A DNA stretch of 63,645 nt from the NCBI GenBank assembly GCA_021413735.1, contig JAIOPV010000104.1, positions 1 to 63,645 on the forward strand. Reading direction: 5' to 3'. The translations under genes were made by a program, and so were the position numbers. Shown here in pieces: positions 17,909 through 27,206 of this stretch. The notes beneath the pieces were generated by a model. It was not told where the DNA came from. It did not search any database and saw only the letters and a program-made list of their open reading frames with translations. This DNA comes from Planctomycetota bacterium (lineage in GTDB: Bacteria; Planctomycetota; Planctomycetia; Gemmatales; Gemmataceae). Every line of letters begins with the position of its first letter. Positions within the stretch are counted from its first letter, which is position 1.

Positions 17909-18007
17909 GAGTGCAATTGCCTCAAAACACAACTACTGAACAGATGAACAGAAAGATAGCACAGGGCCGCAAGTCAGTGAAGGTCGGTTTCTGTTGTCGC
18001 AGCACGG

Positions 18008-18034
18008 CACAACCCCCGCAGGGCGGGGGTTGTG
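18008..18034. terminator. 12-bp GC-rich hairpin after the phnD-like gene
   Basis: CACAACCCCCGC at 18008-18019 pairs perfectly with 18023-18034 around a three-base loop. It lies 30 bases beyond the phnD-like stop on the minus strand and ahead of parC. No T-run follows, but the position suits an end to the tolC-phnD transcript. Confidence 0.5.
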
Positions 18035-18064
18035 GGAGGGTGATCGCGGGTTCCGTCAGTCGGC

Positions 18065-18970
18065 TTACTTCATCGGAAGCAGGTTCGGAACCTTCACTTC
18101 AGCCGGAGCTGGGTACGCCGCCAGCGACCTCGCCACATGAGCATGATACTCAGGCGACACGTCCTCGAACCCCTTCAACTGCCAGAACATTGCGAACACG
18201 CGGCCGATCGGGGTCTTCACGCAGTCGATCAGACCGTTGCGGACCTTGGTGATGGTATTCGCGTCGAGAGCACCTTTTCGATAGACCACAACCGCCGAGG
18301 GAAGCAGTTCGGACTGCGTCAGGATGCGGAGTTGTTTGAATGCTGCTGGCGATTCTTTCTGAAGCGAGAGCAACGAGGAAATATCGACAAGCGCTGCGTC
18401 GGCTCGATCGTTAGCGACTTCGCCAAGCGCTTCGTGCGGCGTCAGGCCAGCTGGCTTCGCGGGGCAGCAATCGCCTGGGGGCAACTTCTCGCGAAGCCGT
18501 TCGAGGTACATGTAGCAATGCGCCTTCGACGACGCAGGCACTACGATGCACGCACCCTTGAGTTCCTTCGGGTCCATCACCTTCGAATCGACATGAACGA
18601 CCAGACAAGCCTGAACCTTCCCGCAGTTCGGCACCGTGGCGACAAGCGGAACAAGGCCAGGGGTGTCCTTCACCCAGGCGTACTCGAAGCCGTGGAAGAT
18701 GCCGATGTCGATTTTGCCGTTCGCGATCTTCTCGGCGAGAACCTTGTAGTTCGGGCACACTTCGACGGAGCCTTTAACTCCAGCTTTGTCCTGAATCATC
18801 GTCTGGAACGGCTTGGCGGCGGCATCCACCATCGCCTTGGGCACGTCCTTGAACATCGGTTGCGGCAGACCAATCCGCAACTCGGACAACGGCTCCTCGG
18901 CCCCGACTGGTTGGATGGTTGCTCCCAGTAAGGCGAGCATCCCGGCGAACACACCACAAGAACGCACCAC
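18065..18970 (-). CDS. PhnD-like periplasmic phosphate/phosphonate-type binding protein
   Basis: This is a roughly 301-residue solute-binding protein of the PhnD/PtxB/PF12974 fold. A signal peptide is visible (GVFAGMLALLGATIQPVGA), followed by LRIGLPQPMFKDVP. The family blocks VLAEKIANGKIDIGIFHGFE and DRADAALVDI are present. An extra cysteine-containing loop (GDCCPAKP) is unusual. The GTG start was chosen for its AGGGG site and because it puts the signal peptide at the N-terminus; a TTG at 19024 would add 18 residues. No ABC permease or ATPase gene is adjacent. It follows the TolC-like gene on the same strand, so it may serve as a sensor or work with distant permeases. Confidence 0.75.
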   Translation of the reverse strand: MVRSCGVFAGMLALLGATIQPVGAEEPLSELRIGLPQPMFKDVPKAMVDAAAKPFQTMIQDKAGVKGSVEVCPNYKVLAEKIANGKIDIGIFHGFEYAWVKDTPGLVPLVATVPNCGKVQACLVVHVDSKVMDPKELKGACIVVPASSKAHCYMYLERLREKLPPGDCCPAKPAGLTPHEALGEVANDRADAALVDISSLLSLQKESPAAFKQLRILTQSELLPSAVVVYRKGALDANTITKVRNGLIDCVKTPIGRVFAMFWQLKGFEDVSPEYHAHVARSLAAYPAPAEVKVPNLLPMK

Positions 18971-19055
18971 GACAGCACCCCTTTGTTTGGAACCCGCCCG
19001 CAATCTTGATCGACGTATACTCAAGTGTTTCTCGCCCGTTCCGAGAGGTATGGCC

Positions 19056-20468
19056 TCATCGTCCGGGGAATGCTGGCTGAATGCCGCCAGCAGTGATTCG
19101 TTCCAGTGCCGACAACGCGAGCAAGTGTTGAAGGACCGCTTCGAGGAACTCTGCCTGTGCCGTCGATGCCAGGACTTCAGCTTGAACGATCACCGACTTG
19201 TCCTTGACGTTCGGACCGTTCGACCGAGCATTCTCCTGGATTTGGAGGGCGAGATCGAGTTGCCCCTTAAGAGAGTTCAACTTTTCCGTGGCGAGTTCAA
19301 ACTCGTAGTAACCGTTCTCGGCTTCCAGTTTCACAAGGCTCTGGGCACTCTCGAACACGGCATCGGCTCGTTGGCTGAACGCCATTGCACGACAAACGCG
19401 ATCGAACTTGCTACCGACAAGCTGCGGTGGGAGTTCAAGAGTCACGCCGCCTGGCCGGTATTCCTTGCCTCTCATGGCCTGCGGGATGTCTTTGGAGTGG
19501 ATATCCGCACCCGAGCCGAAGGTCGGAACCTTCCGCTTGAATGGAATCTTGCCCTGTGCATACACTTCCAAACGGAAAGCATCAACCCCGGCTGACGCGA
19601 GAGCCAATTCTGGCCGTCGGCAGAGCGCCTGCTCGACGACAAATTTCTTGTCGAAGGCAGCTTTTTGAGCCATCAACGGCAGTTCCGTGTCCTTGACGCG
19701 GAACGGGAATGTTTCCTCATCCACCGCCATTACCTGACGAAGCGCCGCCATCGCTTGTTGCCTTCCAATTCGAGCCTGCGATTGCTTTTCGCGAACTTTG
19801 AGAAGGCCCGATTTCATCAAGAGAATCTTCGCGAGGGTCAATCCTTCGAGCTTCTTGGGATCAGGCTCGGTCTTCAGGATGCTTTCTGCGATCTTGATGA
19901 GTTCCACGAGTTGGTCCCCGAGATCGGAGGCCACAGCTTCGGCCTGCTTCGCGTAGACGGCGGTGTAATACAGCCGCGTCACGTCTTGCACGATCTCGTT
20001 TTGTGCCTTCTGATATTCAGCTGCGGAAGCCGCCAGCCCCCGCTGGGCCTGCTGCTTGCGAATCTCCAGGTCCGGGCTGAGAATCGTCGCGGGTGTTCCA
20101 AATTTGAGCAGAGCGGCGTAGCCCGCCTCGGTCGCGGCCATGCTCGCCTTCACGGCCTTCAGCGACGGTTGCCGTTCCAACGCCACGGCGATGCATTCTC
20201 CGAGCGAGAGGAAGTTGCCCGTTTCAACCACTACCGGAGGCATATCGACTTTGCCGCCGTTCTTTTCCTTCTCCGCTGTGATCGGGATCAGGTTCTGGAA
20301 CCGCACGTGGTGATGCGTCGGCGCTTGCGGTGCCAGGATCGTCGGGTTCACCGCGAGCGCAGACATGACGAGAGGCGGTGGATCTCCCGCAGCTTCAGCG
20401 GTCCGCAGACCGATGGCGGAGCCACCGAGGAGGAATGCGAAGATCATTCGTGTAGCAAGTCGTGGCAT
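19056..20468 (-). CDS. TolC-family outer membrane efflux-like protein
   Basis: This is a 470-residue protein with a signal peptide (MIFAFLLGGSAIGL). Two TolC-type repeats start with LSLGECIAVALERQPSLKA and the related later block PELALASAGVDAF. Long alanine- and glutamine-rich coiled-coil helices fill the space between, as expected for the alpha-barrel tunnel. Such proteins export small molecules or proteins across the outer membrane with an inner-membrane pump. No pump gene is beside it; the only adaptor-like gene in the window is at 47.9-49.2 kb. The ATG chosen has a GAGAGGAA ribosome site; a longer frame to 20540 is less likely. Confidence 0.78.
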   Translation of the reverse strand: MPRLATRMIFAFLLGGSAIGLRTAEAAGDPPPLVMSALAVNPTILAPQAPTHHHVRFQNLIPITAEKEKNGGKVDMPPVVVETGNFLSLGECIAVALERQPSLKAVKASMAATEAGYAALLKFGTPATILSPDLEIRKQQAQRGLAASAAEYQKAQNEIVQDVTRLYYTAVYAKQAEAVASDLGDQLVELIKIAESILKTEPDPKKLEGLTLAKILLMKSGLLKVREKQSQARIGRQQAMAALRQVMAVDEETFPFRVKDTELPLMAQKAAFDKKFVVEQALCRRPELALASAGVDAFRLEVYAQGKIPFKRKVPTFGSGADIHSKDIPQAMRGKEYRPGGVTLELPPQLVGSKFDRVCRAMAFSQRADAVFESAQSLVKLEAENGYYEFELATEKLNSLKGQLDLALQIQENARSNGPNVKDKSVIVQAEVLASTAQAEFLEAVLQHLLALSALERITAGGIQPAFPGR

Positions 20469-20641
20469 CTGCCGGTTCCTCTCACGGTGGTGTCGCGGTG
20501 CGTGCGATGTCCGTGCGACTACGGTTTCCATCGGTCCCACCCCAACTCACTCTGGACGAGCAGACCCCCAAACGCTGTACAATCCCATGTGCGAGGTTCC
20601 GGCCGTTCCGTTTGTAACGGGCAAACCGGCACACTGAATCC

Positions 20642-20703
20642 ATCCGAGCCCGAGCGCCAAGCGAGGGACGAGGAAGACCCTCGCTTGGCGCTCGGGCTCG
20701 GAT
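20642..20703. repeat. Perfect inverted repeat, 26-base arms
   Basis: The arm at 20642-20667 (ATCCGAGCCCGAGCG...GAGGG) is perfectly complementary to 20678-20703 around the ten-base spacer ACGAGGAAGA. It lies in the divergent gap between the TolC-like gene and the thiE fusion, 53 bases before the thiE ATG, so it is not a terminator for either. Perfect arms of this length suggest a mobile or recombination-maintained palindrome. Confidence 0.8.
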
Positions 20704-20756
20704 CAGGAAAACGGATCAACTGAATTTGAGATGAATCCTCTCATCACGGGAGTCCG

Positions 20757-22283
20757 ATGCACCAGATGAGTCCCGGAGTTGAGCGAGCACTCGCGGGTGC
20801 CCAGGTGTGGGCCGGACGTCTGGGATCGCCCATGCTCCGGCTCACGCACTTCGTCCTCGCGCTCATTGATGATGACGAAGGCCGCCCCGCGTTACTGCTC
20901 GAAAGAGCAGGGCTTTCCCTGGCCGATATCCGCGCAAAGCTCACGCAGTACAGCGATTCCCCCGAATCCCCAGACGAGGCTGCCCTCTTCACCACGGCTC
21001 GTGAATGGTCGATCGAACACCGGGATGATGCGCAATTCCTCACCGATGCTTTCCTCATCACAGTGTTGAAAGCCGATCCCGCGTTCGAACGCGCCTCCGC
21101 CGCACTCGGTCTCGACGTGAGCAAACTTGAATCAATCCTGATCGGTCGAACAGAAGCGCAACCGGAACCGACGGCAATTCCGGCCCAACCTCCGGAACCT
21201 GCCCAGCCTCTCGCCGTTCTTACCGGGCCAGACGCCCTCGGCGAACTGGACGCGGCTCGTGTGCTCGACGTCAACTTCAACCGTGCCCGAGAAGCGACCC
21301 GCGTTCTTGAGGACTATTGCCGCTTCGCCCTGAATGATCGCTTCTTGACGGAGCAGGTGAAGCAACTCAGGCACGCTCTCGGAGCAGCCTCGGCCCGTTT
21401 GCCAGCACACGTCTTGCTTGCCGCACGCGACACGCTTCGAGACGTGGGAACGAACGTCACCGCGGGCGGTGAGTACGAGCGACGCACGCCAGCTCAGGTG
21501 GCCGTTGTGAATCTGAAACGCCTGCAGGAATCGCTTCGGAGTCTGGAGGAGTTTGGCAAACTGTTTGGATCAGAACTTGGTCGTGACCTCGAAACACTGC
21601 GATATCAAACATACACCCTGGAACGGGCGATAGCGGTCGTGGGGCGAAACCGTGAAAGATTGGGCGAGGCGAAACTCTACGTTCTGCTGACAGGTTCGCA
21701 GTGCGTTGCGTCTCTGGATTGGACCATAGAACAGGCTGCGGCTGGTGGAGCCGATGTTGTGCAATTGCGAGAGAAAAATCTACCGGATTGCGAGCTTGTC
21801 GCACGGGCGCGAGATGTTCGTCGGTGGACGCAAAGGGCCAACGTTCTCTTCATCGTAAATGACCGCCCCGACATCGCCAGGCTCGTCGAAGCCGACGGCG
21901 TTCACCTGGGGCAAGACGATCTCACGGTGCGCGACGCCCGGCGTATTCTTGGGCCGAACGCGATCATCGGAGTCAGCACGCACACGGTCGAACAGGTTCG
22001 GCAAGCCGTTCTGGATGGGGCGGATTACCTCGGCGTCGGTCCGGTGTTCACGTCGAAGACGAAGGAGTTCGATCACTTCCCCGGATTGGATTTCGTGCGA
22101 GCGGCGAACGCGGAGACATCGTTACCAGCGTTCGCGCTTGGGGGAATTGGGCTTCAGAATGTGGGTGAAGTTGTAGCTGCGGGTGCGAGGCGAATCGCTG
22201 TGGGTTCGGTGATTGCGTCAGCGGAGGAGCCAGAGCCAGTCGCGCGATTGCTGCGGGCGGCGTTCTCGGAGTCGGTGTTCTGA
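20757..22283 (+). CDS. thiE: Clp_N-ThiD2-ThiE fusion, thiamine phosphate synthase
   Basis: This is a 508-residue three-part protein. Residues 1-125 hold two Clp_N-type repeats: VERALAGAQVWAGRLGS with THFVLALIDDDEGRPALLLE, then a weaker second unit with FLTDAFLITVLKAD. Residues about 160-290 match the ThiD2 domain found in front of ThiE in cyanobacteria (VLDVNFNRAREATRVLEDYC), proposed to be an HMP-P kinase. Residues 298-508 are ThiE: GGADVVQLREK, FIVNDRPDIA, GVHLGQDDL, IIGVSTHT, YLGVGPVFTSKTK and FALGGIG. ThiE couples HMP-PP with thiazole phosphate. The Clp repeat is normally the substrate-receiving domain of ClpA/ClpB, so its presence here is unexpected. No other thiamine gene is adjacent. 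GGGAG precedes the ATG. Confidence 0.85.
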   Translation: MHQMSPGVERALAGAQVWAGRLGSPMLRLTHFVLALIDDDEGRPALLLERAGLSLADIRAKLTQYSDSPESPDEAALFTTAREWSIEHRDDAQFLTDAFLITVLKADPAFERASAALGLDVSKLESILIGRTEAQPEPTAIPAQPPEPAQPLAVLTGPDALGELDAARVLDVNFNRAREATRVLEDYCRFALNDRFLTEQVKQLRHALGAASARLPAHVLLAARDTLRDVGTNVTAGGEYERRTPAQVAVVNLKRLQESLRSLEEFGKLFGSELGRDLETLRYQTYTLERAIAVVGRNRERLGEAKLYVLLTGSQCVASLDWTIEQAAAGGADVVQLREKNLPDCELVARARDVRRWTQRANVLFIVNDRPDIARLVEADGVHLGQDDLTVRDARRILGPNAIIGVSTHTVEQVRQAVLDGADYLGVGPVFTSKTKEFDHFPGLDFVRAANAETSLPAFALGGIGLQNVGEVVAAGARRIAVGSVIASAEEPEPVARLLRAAFSESVF

Positions 22284-22297
22284 CGTCTCCGTGTGGC

Positions 22298-22705
22298 TCA
22301 CTTCTTTTGCGTCAGGTCGAGTTTGAGTGTGTTGCGGCCGGGTTTGATCTCTTCCGTCAGCTCGGTCTTCTTGTTGTACCATTCTGGCACCATCTCCTCG
22401 GTCAGTTCGATCACCTCATCCTTGCCGTCGAACCCTTTCTGCGTCCGTTTCCCCGCTGATTTTGAGGCGCTCACTTCAACCTTGTATGTGCCGGGTTGGA
22501 GTTTGGTCTGGAAACCCCCGTCCTTGATGACCCCACCACCTCGAACTGAGCCGTCGGTCTTGACGAAGACGATGCTGCCACGCGGGATGGGTTGCCCGTC
22601 GAATGTCACAGTCCCGGAGACATCCCCCTCGCTGTCGCCTCCACCACATCCTGTGATGATGGCACATACGCCGAAGCAAACCGCGAATCGGAGAGCAGGT
22701 TTCAT
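22298..22705 (-). CDS. Small planctomycete-type lipoprotein, carboxypeptidase-regulatory-like fold
   Basis: This is a 135-residue predicted lipoprotein. The signal sequence ends in the lipobox IITGC, followed by a glycine-rich linker. The mature part begins VSGTVTFDGQPIPRGSIVFV and continues to LQPGTYKVEVSASKS, the transthyretin-like beta-sandwich layout common in planctomycete surface lipoproteins. The C-terminus is charged (KKTELTEEIKPGRNTLKLD). Its role is unknown. It stands alone, convergent with thiE with 14 bases between the stops. Confidence 0.75.
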   Translation of the reverse strand: MKPALRFAVCFGVCAIITGCGGGDSEGDVSGTVTFDGQPIPRGSIVFVKTDGSVRGGGVIKDGGFQTKLQPGTYKVEVSASKSAGKRTQKGFDGKDEVIELTEEMVPEWYNKKTELTEEIKPGRNTLKLDLTQKK

Positions 22706-23051
22706 CGGAATTCACCGGTGCATTTTTCGCAAGCCGCAGCGCTCGGATTGTCCAGGATGCTTTGTCGGGGAGCAAGCGGTTTCTCAAACCGGCTACTTTC
22801 AGCAATCGTGGCCCGGAATCCAGAAACAATGACATCGGTATGAATTAGGCACCACAAGCACAGACATTAAGCAGTGACGTGAAACGACCCTGAAATATCA
22901 CCTAATTCGAGCTTGTTTCCGTTTGGCCTTGGAATTGCACTTGCACACTTTACGTTCAGTATCGTTTTTCTTGCGACCATTCGCGGCACACTCTTCTCAC
23001 CTTCCGGGAGGACAGGGAGTTCGCGTGTTCCGCTTTCCGGGAAGGTCAACC
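22706..23051. other. Intergenic gap between lipoprotein gene and pfkA
   Basis: This 346-base gap lies between divergent genes. It is less GC-rich than its surroundings and should hold both promoters, but I see no convincing -35/-10 pair, repeat or small gene in it. An upstream in-frame extension of pfkA covers part of it without protein-like character. Confidence 0.4.
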
Positions 23052-24371
23052 GTGGTCAAGCACGAAGAACTCGTCGTCAAAACGCTCGGGTCGTGTCGCA
23101 TTGACTCCCCGATGCTGCCAATTCTCGCGGGCCGCCAGCGCAGCTACAACAACGTCGACGAAGACGACCGAGTGTTGTTCGACGACACCGCGTCAGCTCT
23201 TGCAACTCGCGGGACCGAGCCGGGGAGCGTTCCCGGCTTCGAGCCTGCCGGCCCCCGCCGCAAGATCTTCTTCGACCCCTCGAAGACTCGCGCCGGTATC
23301 GTCACCTGTGGCGGCCTGTGCCCGGGCTTCAACGACGTCATTCGCGCGCTGGTGATGGAACTGCACTTCCTTTACGGGGTGAAGAAGATCGTCGGTTTTT
23401 GCAGCGGCTATCAGGGCTTCATCGCGAAGTATCAACGGCCGGTTCTCGACCTGACGCCGCAATCTGTCAGCCAGATCAACGAGCACGGCGGCACGATCCT
23501 GGGCAGTTCTCGCGGCCAACAAGATCCCGTCGAGATGGTGGATTGCCTCGAACGAATGGGAATCAACGTTCTGTTCGTGGTCGGTGGCGACGGCACCCTT
23601 CGCGGAGCGCACGCGATTTCCGAAGAAGTGACAGCACGCGGCAGCAAGATCGCCGTGGTTGGCATCCCGAAGACCATCGACAACGACATCAACTTCATCG
23701 ACCAGAGTTTCGGCTTCCAGACGGCGTTCTCGGAAGCCGGGCAGGTCATTCGTGCGGCCCACGTCGAGGCGAAGGCCGCTCCGAACGGTATCGGACTCGT
23801 GAAGGTGATGGGCCGACACTCCGGCTTTATCGCGTGTTACGCCTCGCTCGCCCACAACGACGCGAACTATGTGCTGATTCCTGAGGTGCCGTTTAAACTC
23901 GATGGACCGAAGGGATTCTTCAGCGTTTTGATGAAGCGTATCAAGGCATCTGGGCACGCGGTGATCGTTGTTGCCGAAGGTGCCGGGCAAGACCTGATGG
24001 CGGCCACGAACGAGACCGACGCTTCGGGGAACAAACGTTTCGGCGACATCGGCTTGTTTCTGAAGCAGAAGATCACCGATGCGTTCGGCGAAGCGAACAT
24101 GGAACTGAACCTCAAGTATTTCGATCCGAGTTACAGCATTCGCAGCGTGAGGGCAAATGCCTTCGACAGCGTGTTCTGCCTGCGGCTCGCGCACAACGCC
24201 GTTCACGCAGCGATGGCCGGCAAGACCGACGTAGTTGTGAGTCGCTGGCACGGGCGGTTCGTGTTGTTACCGATGCCACTGGCCGTGCGTGATCGGCATG
24301 TTGTCGATCCGAACGGCGATTTGTGGCTTTCGGTGATTGAGTCGACCGGTCAACCGTTCTCCTTCGGGTGA
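23052..24371 (+). CDS. pfkA: 6-phosphofructokinase
   Basis: This is a 439-residue phosphofructokinase of the long bacterial/plant-like group. GIVTCGGLCPGFNDVIRAL opens the nucleotide site. VVGGDGTLRGA (G181 at the ATP/PPi-discriminating position) and GIPKTIDNDINFIDQSFGF (K207) follow, then MGRHSGFIA. Gly at the first site and Lys at the second is the combination known from ATP-using enzymes of this clade, so ATP rather than pyrophosphate is predicted. It catalyses fructose 6-phosphate to fructose 1,6-bisphosphate. GTG at 23052 has a GGAAGG site; GTG at 23025 with GGGAG is an equally credible start nine codons earlier. PEP carboxylase follows after 56 bases. Confidence 0.88.
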   Translation: MVKHEELVVKTLGSCRIDSPMLPILAGRQRSYNNVDEDDRVLFDDTASALATRGTEPGSVPGFEPAGPRRKIFFDPSKTRAGIVTCGGLCPGFNDVIRALVMELHFLYGVKKIVGFCSGYQGFIAKYQRPVLDLTPQSVSQINEHGGTILGSSRGQQDPVEMVDCLERMGINVLFVVGGDGTLRGAHAISEEVTARGSKIAVVGIPKTIDNDINFIDQSFGFQTAFSEAGQVIRAAHVEAKAAPNGIGLVKVMGRHSGFIACYASLAHNDANYVLIPEVPFKLDGPKGFFSVLMKRIKASGHAVIVVAEGAGQDLMAATNETDASGNKRFGDIGLFLKQKITDAFGEANMELNLKYFDPSYSIRSVRANAFDSVFCLRLAHNAVHAAMAGKTDVVVSRWHGRFVLLPMPLAVRDRHVVDPNGDLWLSVIESTGQPFSFG

Positions 24372-24427
24372 GTCTCGTAAGCTGATTGAGATGGAATTGT
24401 GTTGTGAGTGTGGTGAAGGGGAGGGAT

Positions 24428-27190
24428 ATGCAGGCAGCGAATCAGACGGCGCTCGGGGCAGACATCCGATTGCTCGGCGATCTACTCGGTCAGGCCATCC
24501 GCCGATTGGCCGGTGAGCCTGCATTTCAACTTGAAGAGGAGATTCGTGCGGCTGCGAAGGAGCTCCGCACCAACCCATCACTTGCCCGTGCCCGCGAACT
24601 GCGGGACCGTCTCGGGCAACTCGAACTTCCAGATCTCCGCACGCTGATTCGCGCGTTCAGCGTCTACTTCGACCTCATCAATCTCGCGGAACAGCAAGCT
24701 CGGGTGCGGTCGCTGCGTTCGCGTGCTGCGACGAAATCCACAGACCCGCGTGCCGAGACAGCCGAGGCTGCGCTGCGGCAGATTCGCGACCGTGGAATCT
24801 CGGGGGAAGTCGTCGCCGAGCATCTGGCCACCGCCCTCGTGGTACCTGTATTCACGGCGCACCCGAGCGAAGCACGCCGCCGAACTATCCTCGAAAAGCT
24901 CGCGGCTGTCGCTCAACAACTCGACAAGATGGAGTACGGCAACCTCACGGACGCGGAGCGACTGGAAGCAATTGCGGTTGTTGCTGAGGAAGTGGAAGGG
25001 TTCTGGCTGTCGGACGCCGTGCGGGTGTCGCGGCCAACCGTTCTCGGCGAAGTGAAGCAAGTGCTGGGCATGGTCGAAGGGCGTTTGCTTGATGTGGTGC
25101 CGCGGGTATATCGCAAACTCGATGCAGCGCTCGACCGCGTGTATCCGGGCCGAGCGTGGCACGTTTCGCCATTTCTGCGGTTCGGTTCGTGGATCGGCGG
25201 CGACCGTGACGGACACCCGAACGTCACACACGATGTGACTGCCGCTGCCGTGCGACTTCAACAGGAAACGATCCTCCGCAACTACCTTGACCGTGTCGAA
25301 GACCTCGGTCGCCGGCTCAGTCACTCGGATGAGTTCCTGACACCAAGCCCTGAGTTTCGGGCGTCGCTCGCGGCGGATGCAGAACTGTTCCCTGATGTGC
25401 CGGTCGCGCCGCATGAACCATACCGTGCGAAGTGCCGATACATCGCTGCGAAGATTCAGCAGACACGCGAGTTCGTCACGAACCACTCGCTCGATTGGGC
25501 TGCGCCAATCGAGCCACCGCCACCCGGCATCTACATCGGTCAGAACGCACTGCTCGCCGATCTGCGGGTGATCGAAGACGATCTCCGGCGTGTGGGGGCA
25601 ACCGCTGCCGCAGATGGACCGGTTCGCGATGTCTCGCGGTTGGTGGAAGTGTTCGGCGTTCACATGGTGCAGCTTGATCTTCGCCAACACAGCGGTCGGC
25701 ACGCTTCGGCTGTCGCTGAAGTGTTCGTGGCTGCCGGGATCAGTGACAACTACCTGTCACTCACGCCTGATGAACGGTTCGATTTGCTCGCTATGGAACT
25801 CGAAAGCCGTCGGCCGCTGGTGCCGACGCATCTGACATTCACGCCGGAAACAGCGGAGGTTCTGCTCACGTTCCGCACGATGGCCGCGATCCTCGAACAG
25901 CAGTGCCCCGAAGTCCTCGGGCCGTACATCATCAGTTCGACGACCGAACCCGCACACCTTCTTGAGGTGCTGTTGCTCGCGCGAGAAGCGAGACTGTTCC
26001 GCCCAACCGAGGGCGTCAGCCTTGTCGACATCATTCCACTGTTTGAAGCGCTAGAACCGCTGCGTTCGGGACGCGACATCATGGCGAAGCTGTTCGCGCT
26101 GCCAGTGTATCGCCGCCAACTTGAACTGCGTGGCAACCTGCAAGAAGTGATGATCGGGTACTCGGACAGCAACAAGGAAAGCGGCTTCCTTCAGTCGGCG
26201 TGGGCGCTTTACCGGGCACAGGAAGCCATCGCGGCGTTAGGGCGGTCCAGTGGAATCACGATTCGATTCTTCCACGGTCGCGGGGGAGCGATTGGTCGCG
26301 GTGGCGGCCCAGCGAATCATGCGATCCTCGCACAGCCGCGTGGGACGGTCGATGGTCGTTTGCGAATGACCGAGCAAGGCGAAATGATCGCGGACCGCTT
26401 CGGGCATCCGGCGATTGCCGAACGGCATCTTGAGCAGGTGCTGAACGCTGTGCTGCGGACCAGCTTTCCCGGTGAAGAAGGGCAGCCCGAACCGGGATGG
26501 TTGACGGCTCTCGACGGCCTCGCGGACGCAGCTCGGCGAAGCTATCGCGCGTTCGTGTACGATAACCCAGAGTTTCTGACGTATTTCGAGCAGGCGACGT
26601 GCATCGGTGAGATTGCCCGCTTGAAGATCGGTTCCCGCCCGGCTCGCCGTTCGTCTGCCAGCAGCATCGACCAGTTGCGAGCGATCCCGTGGGTGTTCAG
26701 TTGGATGCAAAGTCGGCACACGCTGCCCGGTTGGTTCGGGCTTGGCAGTGCCGTGCGTGAATTGCTGACCAAGAATCCGCTCGGCCTGGCGATGCTCCGC
26801 GATATGTACGCCCGTTGGCCATTCTGGACGACCCTCATCGACAACGCCCAGATGATTCTGGCGAAGGCGGACATGACCATCGCAAGGCTGTACGCCGACC
26901 TCGTGGACGATCAGAAGCTCGCGTCTCGTGTCTACGACCGAATCCTGGCCGAGTATCACGATTCGTGCGATTCGGTTTGCCAGATCACGGGTCAATCGAC
27001 GCTGTTGGAACGGTCGCCGATTCTGAAGACGTCGATTGATCGCCGCAACCCGTATGTCGATCCGTTGAGTTTCATTCAGCTTGTGCTGCTGAAGAGATTG
27101 CGTGCGGGCGGCTCACATACGACCGAACTTGAAACGGCGGTGTTAGAGAGCATTAACGGCGTTGCATCGGGACTGAAGAACACGGGGTGA
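24428..27190 (+). CDS. ppc: Phosphoenolpyruvate carboxylase
   Basis: This is a 920-residue enzyme making oxaloacetate from PEP and bicarbonate, an anaplerotic step. VFTAHPSEARRRTI near residue 140 holds the first catalytic His. GSWIGGDRDGHPNVT, MIGYSDSNKESGFLQSA and FFHGRGGAIGRGGGP (near residue 614) are the other diagnostic motifs. The protein ends in NTG, the family's conserved C-terminus. Insertions relative to E. coli Ppc add about 40 residues. The ATG is preceded by AAGGGGAGG. It probably shares a transcript with pfkA just upstream, placing two PEP-level glycolytic/anaplerotic steps together. Confidence 0.95.
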   Translation: MQAANQTALGADIRLLGDLLGQAIRRLAGEPAFQLEEEIRAAAKELRTNPSLARARELRDRLGQLELPDLRTLIRAFSVYFDLINLAEQQARVRSLRSRAATKSTDPRAETAEAALRQIRDRGISGEVVAEHLATALVVPVFTAHPSEARRRTILEKLAAVAQQLDKMEYGNLTDAERLEAIAVVAEEVEGFWLSDAVRVSRPTVLGEVKQVLGMVEGRLLDVVPRVYRKLDAALDRVYPGRAWHVSPFLRFGSWIGGDRDGHPNVTHDVTAAAVRLQQETILRNYLDRVEDLGRRLSHSDEFLTPSPEFRASLAADAELFPDVPVAPHEPYRAKCRYIAAKIQQTREFVTNHSLDWAAPIEPPPPGIYIGQNALLADLRVIEDDLRRVGATAAADGPVRDVSRLVEVFGVHMVQLDLRQHSGRHASAVAEVFVAAGISDNYLSLTPDERFDLLAMELESRRPLVPTHLTFTPETAEVLLTFRTMAAILEQQCPEVLGPYIISSTTEPAHLLEVLLLAREARLFRPTEGVSLVDIIPLFEALEPLRSGRDIMAKLFALPVYRRQLELRGNLQEVMIGYSDSNKESGFLQSAWALYRAQEAIAALGRSSGITIRFFHGRGGAIGRGGGPANHAILAQPRGTVDGRLRMTEQGEMIADRFGHPAIAERHLEQVLNAVLRTSFPGEEGQPEPGWLTALDGLADAARRSYRAFVYDNPEFLTYFEQATCIGEIARLKIGSRPARRSSASSIDQLRAIPWVFSWMQSRHTLPGWFGLGSAVRELLTKNPLGLAMLRDMYARWPFWTTLIDNAQMILAKADMTIARLYADLVDDQKLASRVYDRILAEYHDSCDSVCQITGQSTLLERSPILKTSIDRRNPYVDPLSFIQLVLLKRLRAGGSHTTELETAVLESINGVASGLKNTG

Positions 27191-27206
27191 TGGGTCGGGT
27201 TGTTGT

